Shown here: positions 43,433 to 51,228 of the stretch, in pieces
Position numbering within the stretch: the stretch's first letter is position 1
Layout: each line of letters opens with the position of its first letter
Position numbers and translations under genes: made by a program
Assembly: GCA_001417715.1 (NCBI GenBank)
Contig: BBRT01000337.1
Coordinates: 1-64,000 of the forward strand
DNA length: 64,000 bases
Source: Candidatus Symbiothrix dinenymphae
GTDB taxonomy: Bacteria; Bacteroidota; Bacteroidia; Bacteroidales; Azobacteroidaceae
Reading direction: 5' to 3'
Notes under the pieces: generated by a model
What the model was told of the DNA's origin: nothing
Databases searched by the model: none
Seen by the model: only the letters and a program-made list of their open reading frames with translations

Positions 43433-43480
43433 ACTGGTCACTGATAACTGGAAACTGATAACTGGTAACTGATAACTGAA
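43356..43480. repeat. CAGTTACC/TGATAACTGG minisatellite across rng end and hisG leader
   Basis: 43356-43384 has CAGTTACCAGTTACCAGTTA in the rng coding end. 43420-43480 contains repeated ACTGATAACTGG units and fills the whole 49-bp gap up to the hisG ATG (43482). A similar array interrupts malQ at 60741-60812. Confidence 0.8.
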
Positions 43481-43481
43481 T

Positions 43482-44333
43482 ATGTTAAGAATAGCTGTAC
43501 AAACAAAAGGGCGTCTCAATGACGACACGATGCGCCTGCTGACCGAGGCGGGCATTAAATTGTCCATCGGCAAGCGCAATTTGCTGGTTGCTTCGCAAAC
43601 ATTTCCGCTGGAATTGCTGTTTTTGCGCGATGATGATATTCCGCAGGCTGTTGCCGATGGCACTTCCGACGTGGGTATTGTGGGCGAAAACGAGTTTGTG
43701 GAAAAGCAAAAAGATGCAGAACTCGTTAAACGATTGGGCTTTAGCCACTGCCGACTGTCGTTGGCTGTACCCAAAGAGGCTGAATATCAAGGGTTGAATT
43801 GGTTCGCAGGCAAAAAAATCGCAACTTCTTACCCCGAAATTCTGTCCGAATTTTTGAGAAAAAACGCCATCAAAGCAAATATTCACGTCATCAGCGGCTC
43901 GGTGGAAATTGCACCAAGTATCGGTTTGGCAGATGCCATTTTCGACATCGTGAGTTCAGGTAGTACACTTATTACCAACCACTTACGAGAGGTGGAAGTG
44001 GTGATGCAGTCGGAAGCCGTGTTGATTAAAAACACGGCATTGAGCAACGACAAACAAGCCATTTTGGACGAACTAATCTTCCGGCTGGAAACTATTCAAA
44101 ACTCTGCCGACAAAAAATACCTGCTCCTGAACGCCCCCAACGACAAATTGTCGGAAATCGTCGCCATCCTGCCCGGAATGCGCAGCCCCACTGTCCTGCC
44201 GCTGGCACAAGCCGGATGGAGTTCGGTACATTCGGTGATTGACGAGAAACACTTTTGGGAGGTGGTCAGCAAGTTGAAAGCCGCCGGAGCCGAAGGCATT
44301 TTGGTGTTGCCGATAGAAAAAATGATTCCATAG
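43482..44333 (+). CDS. hisG: ATP phosphoribosyltransferase (long form)
   Basis: 283 residues, the long HisG form with a C-terminal regulatory ACT-like domain (residues about 210-283). Catalyses the first, feedback-regulated step of histidine synthesis from ATP and PRPP. N-terminal MLRIAVQTKGRLNDDTMRLL, the PRPP loop region EIAPSIGLADAIFDIVSSGSTL, and ending EGILVLPIEKMIP. The upstream gap is made of minisatellite repeats and shows no TAnnTTTG box, so it is probably transcribed with rng. hisD, normally next, lies 8.4 kb away across an accessory island. Confidence 0.95.
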   Translation: MLRIAVQTKGRLNDDTMRLLTEAGIKLSIGKRNLLVASQTFPLELLFLRDDDIPQAVADGTSDVGIVGENEFVEKQKDAELVKRLGFSHCRLSLAVPKEAEYQGLNWFAGKKIATSYPEILSEFLRKNAIKANIHVISGSVEIAPSIGLADAIFDIVSSGSTLITNHLREVEVVMQSEAVLIKNTALSNDKQAILDELIFRLETIQNSADKKYLLLNAPNDKLSEIVAILPGMRSPTVLPLAQAGWSSVHSVIDEKHFWEVVSKLKAAGAEGILVLPIEKMIP

Positions 44334-44364
44334 AACTGATATACACCGCATGCGTCTTCCCAAT

Positions 44365-44818
44365 GCGGGCAATTAAATTATTAAACTAAATCCTACTCTG
44401 TGAGGCTTTGTAGGGCTTGCCCCTATTTTGTGTCAGTTGTTGGTCAATCTATTTGTCCTTCTCAATCACCATACACACATAAAAAAGCGCAGACAAAACT
44501 CTTAAATTTCCTATCTGCTTTCTGAGGTTCTCGACTACCTAAATTCCCAAATAAACGGAGTAATGCCCTCGCCGAGCGGCGCGAGCGTTATCACCTTTAC
44601 TTTTCGGGAACTTTTGAAATTGTCGAGATTTCAGAAAGCCCAAATAATAAGCTAAACGCTTTTTCTCATCTTAAAATGTGCGTATTATCACTGTCATGTC
44701 ATCATAATCTCCTATAAACTAAAAAGTTAATCACTCCCGTCTTAGCCCATTCATTCGAGCCAATATCCGGTCAACATGTGCCTGTTCATTACGCAACACA
44801 AACTCAGGCGCAAAGGTA
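44365..44818 (-). ncRNA. Structured leader RNA, copy C (orphan)
   Basis: Reads from a TACCTTTG box (44811-44818, minus) through the same blocks as copy A: the TTGGCTCGAATGAATGGGCT hairpin, the invariant AGGAGATTATGATGACATGA block, the long helix GCTTTCTGA/TCAGAAAGC (plus strand 44517-44525 with 44631-44639), and the internal terminator (44480-44518). The 3' module (GGGGCAAGCCCTACAAAGCC) is kept, but the final GTCCGC hairpin has decayed and no gene follows: the next gene is hisG, convergent. This copy therefore argues that the RNA can exist without a downstream gene, or that its gene was lost. Confidence 0.68.
44480..44518 (-). terminator. Intrinsic terminator in leader RNA copy C
   Basis: On the minus strand GCAGA (from 44518) pairs with TCTGC, then a short T-run. 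Same position as in copies A and B. Confidence 0.72.
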
Positions 44819-44911
44819 AGGATTTTTTTTTGAGCAACATCCATGTTTCCGCCCATTTCTACGTTAAATAAAGTTAAACCTGTCAGGTTTCGAAGACCTA
44901 ACTTACAATGC

Positions 44912-44949
44912 AAAAAAAACTCCCGACCACATTGGGGGTAGTCAGGAGT
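44912..44949 (-). terminator. Terminator after the beta-barrel gene
   Basis: Minus strand ACTCCTGACTACC pairs with GGTCGGGAGT, followed by eight T. It ends the transcript of the barrel gene at 44974. Confidence 0.75.
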
Positions 44950-44973
44950 CCCGGTTAACTATGAAAAGAATTT

Positions 44974-45459
44974 TTAAAATTTATACAATATGTGAATAGC
45001 AGGCACAAACAATTCGTATGGTTCGGAAGCAATGTTCAGTTTGGCTTCCAAGCCAAGCGAAAGCACGTCGGTTAAAGCAAAATCGGCACCTGCACCGAGA
45101 CTGATACCGGTAATCGGTTCTGAGACAGAAACCCCTCCTGCACTAACCGTCCAATTCCTGAATACCACTCCTGCTAATGGATAGATGGCGAGTTTGTCGG
45201 TTGCATTAAACAAAAAGTGGACATCGGCATTGATGTCATAAGCACTCATGACTCCGTCGCCCAAAAAATAATTATAGGATGGCGACACTCTGACGTGGTC
45301 GGTAATCCCGTAATTAAATTTAGCACCGACAGATAAACTTCCGAAGTATTCACCGGTACCATACCCAAAGTTTAAGCCAAAGGCTTTCTCGCCCTTTTGA
45401 GCATTAACGCTCACTCCACATACTGCTGCAAGCAGTAACGATAAAAACTTTTTTTTCAC
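44974..45459 (-). CDS. Small outer-membrane beta-barrel protein
   Basis: 161 residues from GTG 45459 (read M-KKKFLSLLLAAVCGVSVNA, a signal peptide). The mature part is beta-strand alternation: FGLNFGYGTGEYF, LSVGAKFNYGI, VRVSPSYNYFLG, FRNWTVSAGG, ISLGAGADFAL, SLGLEAKLNI, ending FVPAIHILYKF with terminal Phe. Same general type as the barrels at 8350 and 48128. A longer start at 45501 would include the leader hairpin and no better signal, so GTG is preferred. Its leader is the truncated copy D. Confidence 0.8.
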   Translation of the reverse strand: MKKKFLSLLLAAVCGVSVNAQKGEKAFGLNFGYGTGEYFGSLSVGAKFNYGITDHVRVSPSYNYFLGDGVMSAYDINADVHFLFNATDKLAIYPLAGVVFRNWTVSAGGVSVSEPITGISLGAGADFALTDVLSLGLEAKLNIASEPYELFVPAIHILYKF

Positions 45460-45597
45460 TTTGAAATTTTTCTTACGTCCGTTCCTTATGCGGACAATCA
45501 CTCTTATTTGTTGGGAACTTTTGAAATTGTCGAGATTTCAGAAAGCCCAAATAATAAGCTAAACGCTTTTTCCAATCCTAATTCGGGCGCAAAGGTA
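45460..45597 (-). ncRNA. Truncated leader RNA, copy D (no terminator)
   Basis: Begins at a TACCTTTG box (45590-45597, minus) and has the GGAAAAAGCGTTTAGCTTAT block and only the 5' strand of the long helix (plus strand 45538-45546). The middle section, helix partner and terminator are gone. It then joins directly the final hairpin GTCCGCATAAGGAACGGAC before the barrel gene. The 5' hairpins and the tiny-ORF block are also missing. Confidence 0.65.
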
Positions 45598-45654
45598 AGG
45601 ATTATTTTTTAAGCAACAAAATCCTGAATCAGACATTTATAAAATAAAATTGCC

Positions 45655-45662
45655 TATCTTTG
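45655..45662 (+). promoter_or_regulatory. Promoter -7 box for the PD-(D/E)XK ATPase
   Basis: TATCTTTG, 25 bp before the ATG at 45687, preceded by an interspersed AATCCTGAATCAGAC repeat. Confidence 0.6.
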
Positions 45663-45686
45663 TACCCACAAAATACAAAAAAAAGT

Positions 45687-47420
45687 ATGGAAGCAAAAAA
45701 ATGTAAGCGGTTGCCTTACGGCAATTCAGATTTTGAGAGTGTCAGGACAGGGGGGTATGCGTATGTGGATAAGACGCGGTTCATTGAGTTGTTGGAAAAT
45801 GAGCCTAACAGAAACCTGTTTTTCATCCGCCCGCGCAAGTTTGGCAAGAGTTTGTTTTTTTCGATGCTGTCGCACTATTACGACATCGCCGAAGCAGACA
45901 AATTTGAGCAGTTGTTCGGCGATTTGTACATCGGGAAGCATCCTACGCCGATGAAAAATAGCTATTTGGTGCTGAAATTTAATTTTTCGGGATTGAACAC
46001 AAGCACCGAAAATGATTTTCAGATTTCGTTTATAGGCAAAATACAACAATCATTGCTTGCTTTTTTGGACGAACATGCCAACTATATTCCTGATGCAGCA
46101 AAATACAAGAAAGAATGTGAGGAGCAAATGTCCTTGACAGGCAAGTTGTTGGTTGCTTTTAGAGCCGCATTATCCGCCAAACGCAAAATCTATGTTATCA
46201 TTGACGAGTACGACCATTTTGCCAACGACCTGATGGCTTTGGGAACAACTGTGGGCGATGATGTTTATCGCAAAATGGTGAGAGCCAACGGCATAGTGCG
46301 CGATTTTTACGAAACATTGAAAGAAGGTACTGAAACGGTCATTAACGGCATCATGATTACCGGCATCACACCCATCATGCTGGACGACATGACCAGCGGG
46401 TTCAATATCGCCAGCAGCCTGTCGCTCGACCCTTTATATAACGAAATGCTTGGGTTTACGGCGGATGAGGTGAAGGCACTGATGATTGAAACGGGTGTTG
46501 ACCCCGCGCTGATTAATGTGGATATGGAGCTGTTCTACAACGGGTATCTGTTCCACAAAGACGGAGAACATCGGGTATATAATCCTTCGATGATGCTCTA
46601 TTTTTTTAATCAAATATTAAGAAGCGGGAAAGTGCCCGAAAATATCGTTGATGAGAACCTGAAAACGGACTACGGACGATTGAGGTCGTTGATAATGAAC
46701 GAACAAAACAGTACGCAACTGATGGAGATAATCCAAAATAACGGCATCGTATCGGAAATTATTCCCAAATTTTCCATCGACCAATTGCACGACAACGAGT
46801 ATTTTGTTTCTCTCTTGTTTTACATGGGTTTGCTCACTATCGACCGGCAGGAAGAGGGGCTTCTACGCCTGAAAATACCCAACTATTCCATACGGACGAT
46901 TTATTGGGACTACATCCTACGGCTCATCAAGGACAGAAACGAGGATGTGTTGATTGATTTTACCCAATTGAGATTAGCCGTCAGGGAGTTGGCTTACCGT
47001 GGCAATCCTGTTCCGTTCGTTGATTATGTCAGCCGGAACATTCTCATTCGTCTGTCGAATCGCGACCTTGAACGTTTCGATGAGAAGCAAATAAAAATCA
47101 TCCTTTTGGGCACTTTGTTCCAAAGCAAAATGTTTGTTCCCATCACAGAATTGGAGGTAACGCAAGGATACACAGACGTTTGGCTACAACGCAGCCATCT
47201 CTTCCCCGAAATTCCTCACGAATGGGTGTGGGAAATCAAATATGTCAAAAAGGCAGGGTTGCGGCGCGACACGGCTTTACAAACCGCACGCGACAAAGCC
47301 CGCGAGCAATTAGAGAAATACCGCCGGTCGCATCAGTTCGCCGGTCGCACAGATGTGCGCTACCTGTCGGTGATATTCATCGGGAAAGACAAATATGAGA
47401 TGACAGAGCTGGCTGTCTGA
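45687..47420 (+). CDS. AAA-ATPase-like protein with C-terminal PD-(D/E)XK domain
   Basis: 577 residues from ATG 45687. N-terminal AAA-ATPase_like domain: LPYGNSDFESVRTGGYAYVD, the P-loop variant FFIRPRKFGKSLFFSML, and Walker B IYVIIDEYDHFAND. The C-terminal PDDEXK_9 domain contains WVWEIKYVKKAG and ARDKAREQLEKYR. The family is abundant and multi-copy in Bacteroidota with unknown role. The decayed relative at 26451 shows the family being lost elsewhere. Ends at a perfect palindromic terminator. Confidence 0.9.
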   Translation: MEAKKCKRLPYGNSDFESVRTGGYAYVDKTRFIELLENEPNRNLFFIRPRKFGKSLFFSMLSHYYDIAEADKFEQLFGDLYIGKHPTPMKNSYLVLKFNFSGLNTSTENDFQISFIGKIQQSLLAFLDEHANYIPDAAKYKKECEEQMSLTGKLLVAFRAALSAKRKIYVIIDEYDHFANDLMALGTTVGDDVYRKMVRANGIVRDFYETLKEGTETVINGIMITGITPIMLDDMTSGFNIASSLSLDPLYNEMLGFTADEVKALMIETGVDPALINVDMELFYNGYLFHKDGEHRVYNPSMMLYFFNQILRSGKVPENIVDENLKTDYGRLRSLIMNEQNSTQLMEIIQNNGIVSEIIPKFSIDQLHDNEYFVSLLFYMGLLTIDRQEEGLLRLKIPNYSIRTIYWDYILRLIKDRNEDVLIDFTQLRLAVRELAYRGNPVPFVDYVSRNILIRLSNRDLERFDEKQIKIILLGTLFQSKMFVPITELEVTQGYTDVWLQRSHLFPEIPHEWVWEIKYVKKAGLRRDTALQTARDKAREQLEKYRRSHQFAGRTDVRYLSVIFIGKDKYEMTELAV

Positions 47421-47460
47421 ATCAGGATTTTCAGGATTAAAGGATTTGCAGGATAAAGTT

Positions 47461-47496
47461 AAACCTGTTAGGTCTTCGAAGACCTAACAGGTTTTT
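47461..47496. terminator. Perfect 34-bp palindromic bidirectional terminator
   Basis: AAACCTGTTAGGTCTTCGAA is followed by its complement, ending GGTTTTTG. It closes the ATPase gene from the left and the DUF2442 gene from the right; the DUF2442 stop codon lies inside the palindrome. The GGTCTTCGAAGACC core is a repeat type also seen, degenerate, at 44877-44903. Confidence 0.8.
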
Positions 47497-47726
47497 GATT
47501 TGCGTGTTCTACCTGTATGTTTGTGGAAGCAGTTATAACTTAAATCTTCATCAATATCCTCCCATCTGATACCAAAGTTATCGTATTCAAAATGGGCACG
47601 CTGCGCAGGTGTGGCGTAGCGCAACAGTGGATACTTATAAAATTGTTCGCTATACACTTTTCCATCTACAGTTTGAATATACACTGTAGTATCATCAATC
47701 CAAACATTGGCAACTATGGGTTCCAT
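47484..47726 (-). CDS. DUF2442-family protein (TA partner of DUF4160)
   Basis: 80 residues. YPLLRYATPAQRAHFEYDNF and GIRWEDIDEDLSYN match DUF2442 (conserved W-x2-(L/I)DED(L/I)). It follows the DUF4160 gene by 6 bp; the two domains typically occur together as a presumed toxin-antitoxin pair. The last residues (SKTC) and stop come from the terminator palindrome. Confidence 0.8.
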   Translation of the reverse strand: MEPIVANVWIDDTTVYIQTVDGKVYSEQFYKYPLLRYATPAQRAHFEYDNFGIRWEDIDEDLSYNCFHKHTGRTRKSKTC

Positions 47727-47732
47727 ATTCTT

Positions 47733-47984
47733 CTATTTTTTACCAAAAAATCTGTTCCAACTATCTATTATTATTTGCTTATTTTCTTCTATCAATCCTT
47801 CTGCTACTTTTAATTCGCTAATGCTTAGCCCCTTGTTTTCAATCAAAACAACTTCCGGCAGGATTTGAAATTTTGCTTTTTCCTTTATTTTCCCTTTGCC
47901 TTTAACAACATGAACATGAATCGGTTCATGGTCGTCGCTGTAAAACATAAAACGCAATCCAAAAAATATAAAAATAGTCGGCAT
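47733..47984 (-). CDS. DUF4160-family protein
   Basis: 83 residues. MPTIFIFFGLRFMFYSDDHE followed by PIHVHV is the DUF4160 hallmark (F-x-F-Y-S-x-D-H-x-P-x-H-V-H-V). First gene of the DUF4160/DUF2442 pair, with a TACCTTTG box at 48031-48038 on the minus strand. Cellular target unknown; TA function for the pair is by association. Confidence 0.85.
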   Translation of the reverse strand: MPTIFIFFGLRFMFYSDDHEPIHVHVVKGKGKIKEKAKFQILPEVVLIENKGLSISELKVAEGLIEENKQIIIDSWNRFFGKK

Positions 47985-48030
47985 AGCTTTTAATTTTTAA
48001 TTATTAGTTTTTTTATCATTAAAATTTCTG

Positions 48031-48038
48031 CAAAGGTA
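48031..48038 (-). promoter_or_regulatory. Promoter -7 box of the DUF4160/DUF2442 pair
   Basis: TACCTTTG on the minus strand, 46 bp before the ATG at 47984. Confidence 0.65.
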
Positions 48039-48061
48039 CGAAAATTTATGAATATAAACTT

Positions 48062-48101
48062 AAAAAAAGAATGTACCAAAGAAGTCTTCTTTGATACATT
48101 C
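48062..48101 (-). terminator. Terminator after the beta-barrel gene
   Basis: Minus strand GAATGTATCAAAGAAG pairs with CTTCTTTGGTACATTC, followed by seven T. Confidence 0.85.
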
Positions 48102-48127
48102 CCACAGAGTTGTTCTTCTTTCAACTA

Positions 48128-48673
48128 TCAGAATTTGTATTCAAAACCAATAGAGAGTCCAGCCGGGCCTCCTACACCGATTTCAATATCGGTGCCGCTG
48201 CCACCTCCATCATACGATGTTGATGTGAATCCAAGGTTCAAAAGGTTTAACTCGGATGTCAAATAAAAGTTGTCAGTCAAAGCGTATTTCACCACAGGAC
48301 GAACATGCAGACCGGTCGAAAACACAAGATCAGCTATCCCCAAATCTAGACTGGCTTGTCCCCAAAGACTCAATTTATCTGCACTAAACACCTTGTAACG
48401 GAAAAAAGCACCTAACCCGATCTCACTTTCATCTATGGTCGCCACTGATTCACTTTCGTAGTTGATTTCTTCGCGAGATGAAGCCGAATAACCAACGTGA
48501 ATCCCAAATTCGATATTTTCACCTTTGGCGTAGCCAATCGTAGGCGAAATGTTCAAAGTGGACCCTAGCCCTTCCTTCGAGCCATAGCCCAAAGAACCAC
48601 CAACAAAAACTTGTGCACTTGCAGATGCACTACTCAGTAGTGCTGCTGCCAAAAATAAACTAATTTTTTTCAT
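48128..48673 (-). CDS. Small outer-membrane beta-barrel protein
   Basis: 181 residues with signal peptide MKKISLFLAAALLSSASASA. Strands include VFVGGSLGYGSKEG, NISPTIGYAKGENI, FGIHVGYSASSRE, IGLGAFFRYKVF, SLWGQASLDLG, FYLTSELNLLNLG and the C-terminal LSIGFEYKF with terminal Phe. It is of the same outer-membrane barrel type as the genes at 8350 and 44974. Preceded by full-length leader RNA copy B and ended by a strong terminator. Confidence 0.85.
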   Translation of the reverse strand: MKKISLFLAAALLSSASASAQVFVGGSLGYGSKEGLGSTLNISPTIGYAKGENIEFGIHVGYSASSREEINYESESVATIDESEIGLGAFFRYKVFSADKLSLWGQASLDLGIADLVFSTGLHVRPVVKYALTDNFYLTSELNLLNLGFTSTSYDGGGSGTDIEIGVGGPAGLSIGFEYKF

Positions 48674-49166
48674 TTTGAAACGTTTTTTTACGTCCGCTCC
48701 TTAGGCGGACAATTAAATTATTAAACTAAAATCCTACTCTGTGAGGCTTTGTAGGGCTTGCCCCAATTTTATGTCAGTTGTTGGTCAACCTATTTGTCTT
48801 TCTCAATCACTATACACACATAAAAAAAACGCAGACAAAACTCTTAAATTTCCTAATCTGCTTTCTGAGGTTCGCGGCCACCTAAATTTCCCAAACTAAA
48901 CGGAGTAATGCCCTCGCCGAGCGGCGCGAACGTTATCACTTTTATTTTGTGGGAACCTTGAAATTGTCGAGATTTCAGAAAGCCCAAATAATAAGCTAAA
49001 CGCTTTTTCCAATCTTAAAATGTGCGTATTAACGCTGTCATGTCATCATAATCTCCTATAAACTAAAATGTTAATCACTCCCGTCTTAGCCCATTCGTTC
49101 GAGCCAATATCCGGTCAACAATTTGCTTGTTCATTATAACTTAGCGCAAATTCGGGCGCAAAGGTA
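48674..49166 (-). ncRNA. Structured leader RNA, copy B
   Basis: Full-length version on the minus strand, beginning at a TACCTTTG box (49159-49166). It contains the TTGCGC/GCAA 5' stem, the GCTC/GGGC hairpin, the AGGAGATTATGATGACATGA block, the long helix GCTTTCTGA/TCAGAAAGC (plus strand 48860-48868 with 48975-48983), the terminator (48822-48861), the GGGGCAAGCCCTACAAAGCC module and the GTCCGC/GCGGAC hairpin. The barrel gene ATG follows at 48673. Relative to copy A, paired positions changed on both sides, the mark of a conserved RNA structure. Confidence 0.72.
48822..48861 (-). terminator. Intrinsic terminator inside leader RNA copy B
   Basis: Minus strand GCAGA pairs with TCTGC (loop contains AAATTTAAGAGTTTT), followed by eight T. 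Confidence 0.78.
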
Positions 49167-49207
49167 AGGATTATTTTTAAACAACATTCAAGTTTTTGTA
49201 CCTCCAT

Positions 49208-49259
49208 GTGTTAAATAAAGTTAAATTTAGGGGGGGGGGGGTGTTAAATAAAGTTAAAT
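49208..49259. repeat. 12-G homopolymer between 19-bp direct repeats
   Basis: GTGTTAAATAAAGTTAAAT occurs at 49208-49226 and 49241-49259, with G12 at 49230-49241 between. It lies 59 bp before the AbiEi start and upstream of its promoter. Confidence 0.9.
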
Positions 49260-49305
49260 GCCAGATAAATGATGAATCTTTTTCGTTGTGGTTTATTTTT
49301 TTTAG

Positions 49306-49313
49306 TATATTTG
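49306..49313 (+). promoter_or_regulatory. Promoter -7 box of the AbiE pair
   Basis: TATATTTG, ending 5 bp before the ATG at 49318, so the mRNA would be nearly leaderless. Confidence 0.55.
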
Positions 49314-49317
49314 CACC

Positions 49318-50082
49318 ATGAATGTAAAAGGACAAACAAAAATAAACTATTTTCTGCAAAAATTGCCGTCAGGTGCGCTATGTTTTGCATCGTGGCTAAA
49401 CGCGAATGGCATATCCTATACTTTGCAGCAACATTATCGCGATGCACAATGGTTTACAGCCATAGCGCCGGGTGTTATGTACCGTACCGGCGATAAGCCG
49501 ACTTTGTTCAGTGCTTTGGCTTGCTTTAACAGCCAACTGCATAAAAAACTGCATGTTGGGGCTTTGTCAGCATTGGAAATGCGGGGTTTTGCCCATTATG
49601 TACCACTCGGCAGACAAACGATTGTGGTTTATTGTCCTCGCGATGAATGGTTTCCGCAATGGTTCTTAAAGTATGATTGGGGTGTCAATATTCTAAAAAG
49701 ATGTTATGACACAAGCGAAACAGGAATAGCTACTATAGCCGAAAATGGTTTTGAAGTTTCCGTTTCCTCCCCCGAGAAAGCATTTTTGGAATGCTTAGAC
49801 CTTGCACCAAAACATTACATTTTAACTGATTTATATTATGTTATGGAAATGTTGAACGGTTTGCGACCTGCGCTATTGCAAGTCTTGTTGGAAGAGTGTA
49901 AGTCTGTCAAAGTAAAAAGATTGTTTCTCTATATGGCTGAAAAAGCCGGACACGTTTGGTTAAATGATTTGGATTTATCACGAATAAGTTTGGGAACAGG
50001 AAAAAGAGCAATCGTGGAAAAAGGCGTTTATAATGCAAAATATCAAATAACATTGCCACGAGATTTAGTTGAATATGAATAA
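49318..50082 (+). CDS. abiEi: AbiEi-family type IV antitoxin
   Basis: 254 residues. Has the AbiEi pattern: an N-terminal winged-helix region, then LFSALACFNSQLHKKLHVGA and SALEMRGFAHYVPLGRQ, followed by a C-terminal domain with VSVSSPEKAFLECLDL. In the known system AbiEi represses the operon and opposes the nucleotidyltransferase toxin AbiEii. It overlaps abiEii by 8 bp. This N terminus (MNVKGQTKINYFLQKLPSG) is long, like the Bacteroidota subgroup. In the island between hisG and hisD. Confidence 0.85.
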   Translation: MNVKGQTKINYFLQKLPSGALCFASWLNANGISYTLQQHYRDAQWFTAIAPGVMYRTGDKPTLFSALACFNSQLHKKLHVGALSALEMRGFAHYVPLGRQTIVVYCPRDEWFPQWFLKYDWGVNILKRCYDTSETGIATIAENGFEVSVSSPEKAFLECLDLAPKHYILTDLYYVMEMLNGLRPALLQVLLEECKSVKVKRLFLYMAEKAGHVWLNDLDLSRISLGTGKRAIVEKGVYNAKYQITLPRDLVEYE

Positions 50083-50977
50083 ATTATATAAACAACAAGT
50101 TGAATTATTGCTGAAAATCATTCCAACCTTATCAGGAATTGATGATTTTGCAGTACACGGAGGTACGGCTATAAATCTTTATGTGCTTGATTTGCCTCGC
50201 TATTCCGTTGATATTGATGTAACTTTTGTACCGGTAAAATCACGGGAAGAATCATTTGCTGAAATTCATAAAAATCTGTCAATCATCAAGGAAAAGGTAA
50301 AAACAATCATTCCAAATGCAATTGTTACTGAAAAACCCAATAAAATATACTGCAATCAGCGGGGAATAATGGTAAAGGTAGAAGTCAGCGGAACAAAACG
50401 GGGACTTATTGAGCCAACGGAAATAAAACCGTTATGCAAAAAGGCGCAAACTGCTTTTGAAACTTCCAACAAAACAAAAATTGTATCATTTTCACAACTT
50501 TACGGTGGAAAAATATCGGCAGCACTCGACAGGCAACACCCGCGGGATTTATTTGATGTAAAACTGATGTTCGACAAGATAACCGATTTTGAAGAGGTAA
50601 AAAAAGGTTTTTTCTACGCTCTTTTAGGCAGCGACCGTCCCATAGTGGAAACGCTTGCCCCTAATCGGACAAATCAAAGCGAAGCACTTGTACAGCAATT
50701 TGCAGGCATGACAGATATTCCGTTTAGCTATTCTGATTTTGAGAAAACTCGCGAAAAGTTGATAGAGTTCATAAATTCTAATTTAACGGACAACGATAAG
50801 GCGTTTTTACTTGATTTTGAAGCCGGAAATCCATTGGCGAAACACACCGAATATCAGGAGTTCTTACAATTTCCATCCGTGCAATGGAAGCAGTTGAATA
50901 TAAGCAAACTAAAATCCGATAATCCTGTAAAACACAAGCAAGGAATTGAGAAATTGGCAAAATTTTTGGCATTGTAG
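50075..50977 (+). CDS. abiEii: AbiEii-family nucleotidyltransferase toxin
   Basis: 300 residues from ATG 50075. Nucleotidyltransferase core: HGGTAINLYVLDLPRYSVDI with VDIDVTFVP giving the GG(S/T) and DxD metal motifs, then KIVSFSQLYGGKISAALDRQ and HPRDLFDVKLMFD. In AbiE systems it transfers nucleotides to block growth, giving phage-exclusion phenotypes. The gene starts inside abiEi (8-bp overlap). Full length and intact, so the module is probably active. Confidence 0.88.
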   Translation: MNKLYKQQVELLLKIIPTLSGIDDFAVHGGTAINLYVLDLPRYSVDIDVTFVPVKSREESFAEIHKNLSIIKEKVKTIIPNAIVTEKPNKIYCNQRGIMVKVEVSGTKRGLIEPTEIKPLCKKAQTAFETSNKTKIVSFSQLYGGKISAALDRQHPRDLFDVKLMFDKITDFEEVKKGFFYALLGSDRPIVETLAPNRTNQSEALVQQFAGMTDIPFSYSDFEKTREKLIEFINSNLTDNDKAFLLDFEAGNPLAKHTEYQEFLQFPSVQWKQLNISKLKSDNPVKHKQGIEKLAKFLAL

Positions 50978-51025
50978 CCAAGGTCCCCCAAAAAAACAGG
51001 GTTGCCCATTCAACCAAATAAGCAT

Positions 51026-51033
51026 TACCTTTG
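51026..51033 (+). promoter_or_regulatory. Promoter -7 box of the PIN TA pair
   Basis: TACCTTTG, 27 bp before the antitoxin ATG at 51061. Confidence 0.65.
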
Positions 51034-51060
51034 CAGAAAAATTTTTAATATAACGATGAT

Positions 51061-51228
51061 ATGGAAACAGTAATGAAATCGGTAGTGGATTTGAATAATG
51101 AACCCACCGGGGTTGTTTACGCCGGTCAACTCGCAGGGATTTTTAACAAATATGCTAATCCCTCTAAAAGAGAGCACGAAACGGATGGCTGGAAGAAAGG
51201 AATGGATGAAAAGTACGGTTTATCTTGA
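51061..51228 (+). CDS. Antitoxin partner of PIN-domain toxin
   Basis: 55 residues (METVMKSVVDLNNEPTGVVY ... GMDEKYGLS). It overlaps the toxin gene by 23 bp, has its own promoter box and the right size. No family is recognised; the C-terminal AGQLAGIFNKYANPSKRE is likely the toxin-binding part. Confidence 0.75.
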   Translation: METVMKSVVDLNNEPTGVVYAGQLAGIFNKYANPSKREHETDGWKKGMDEKYGLS

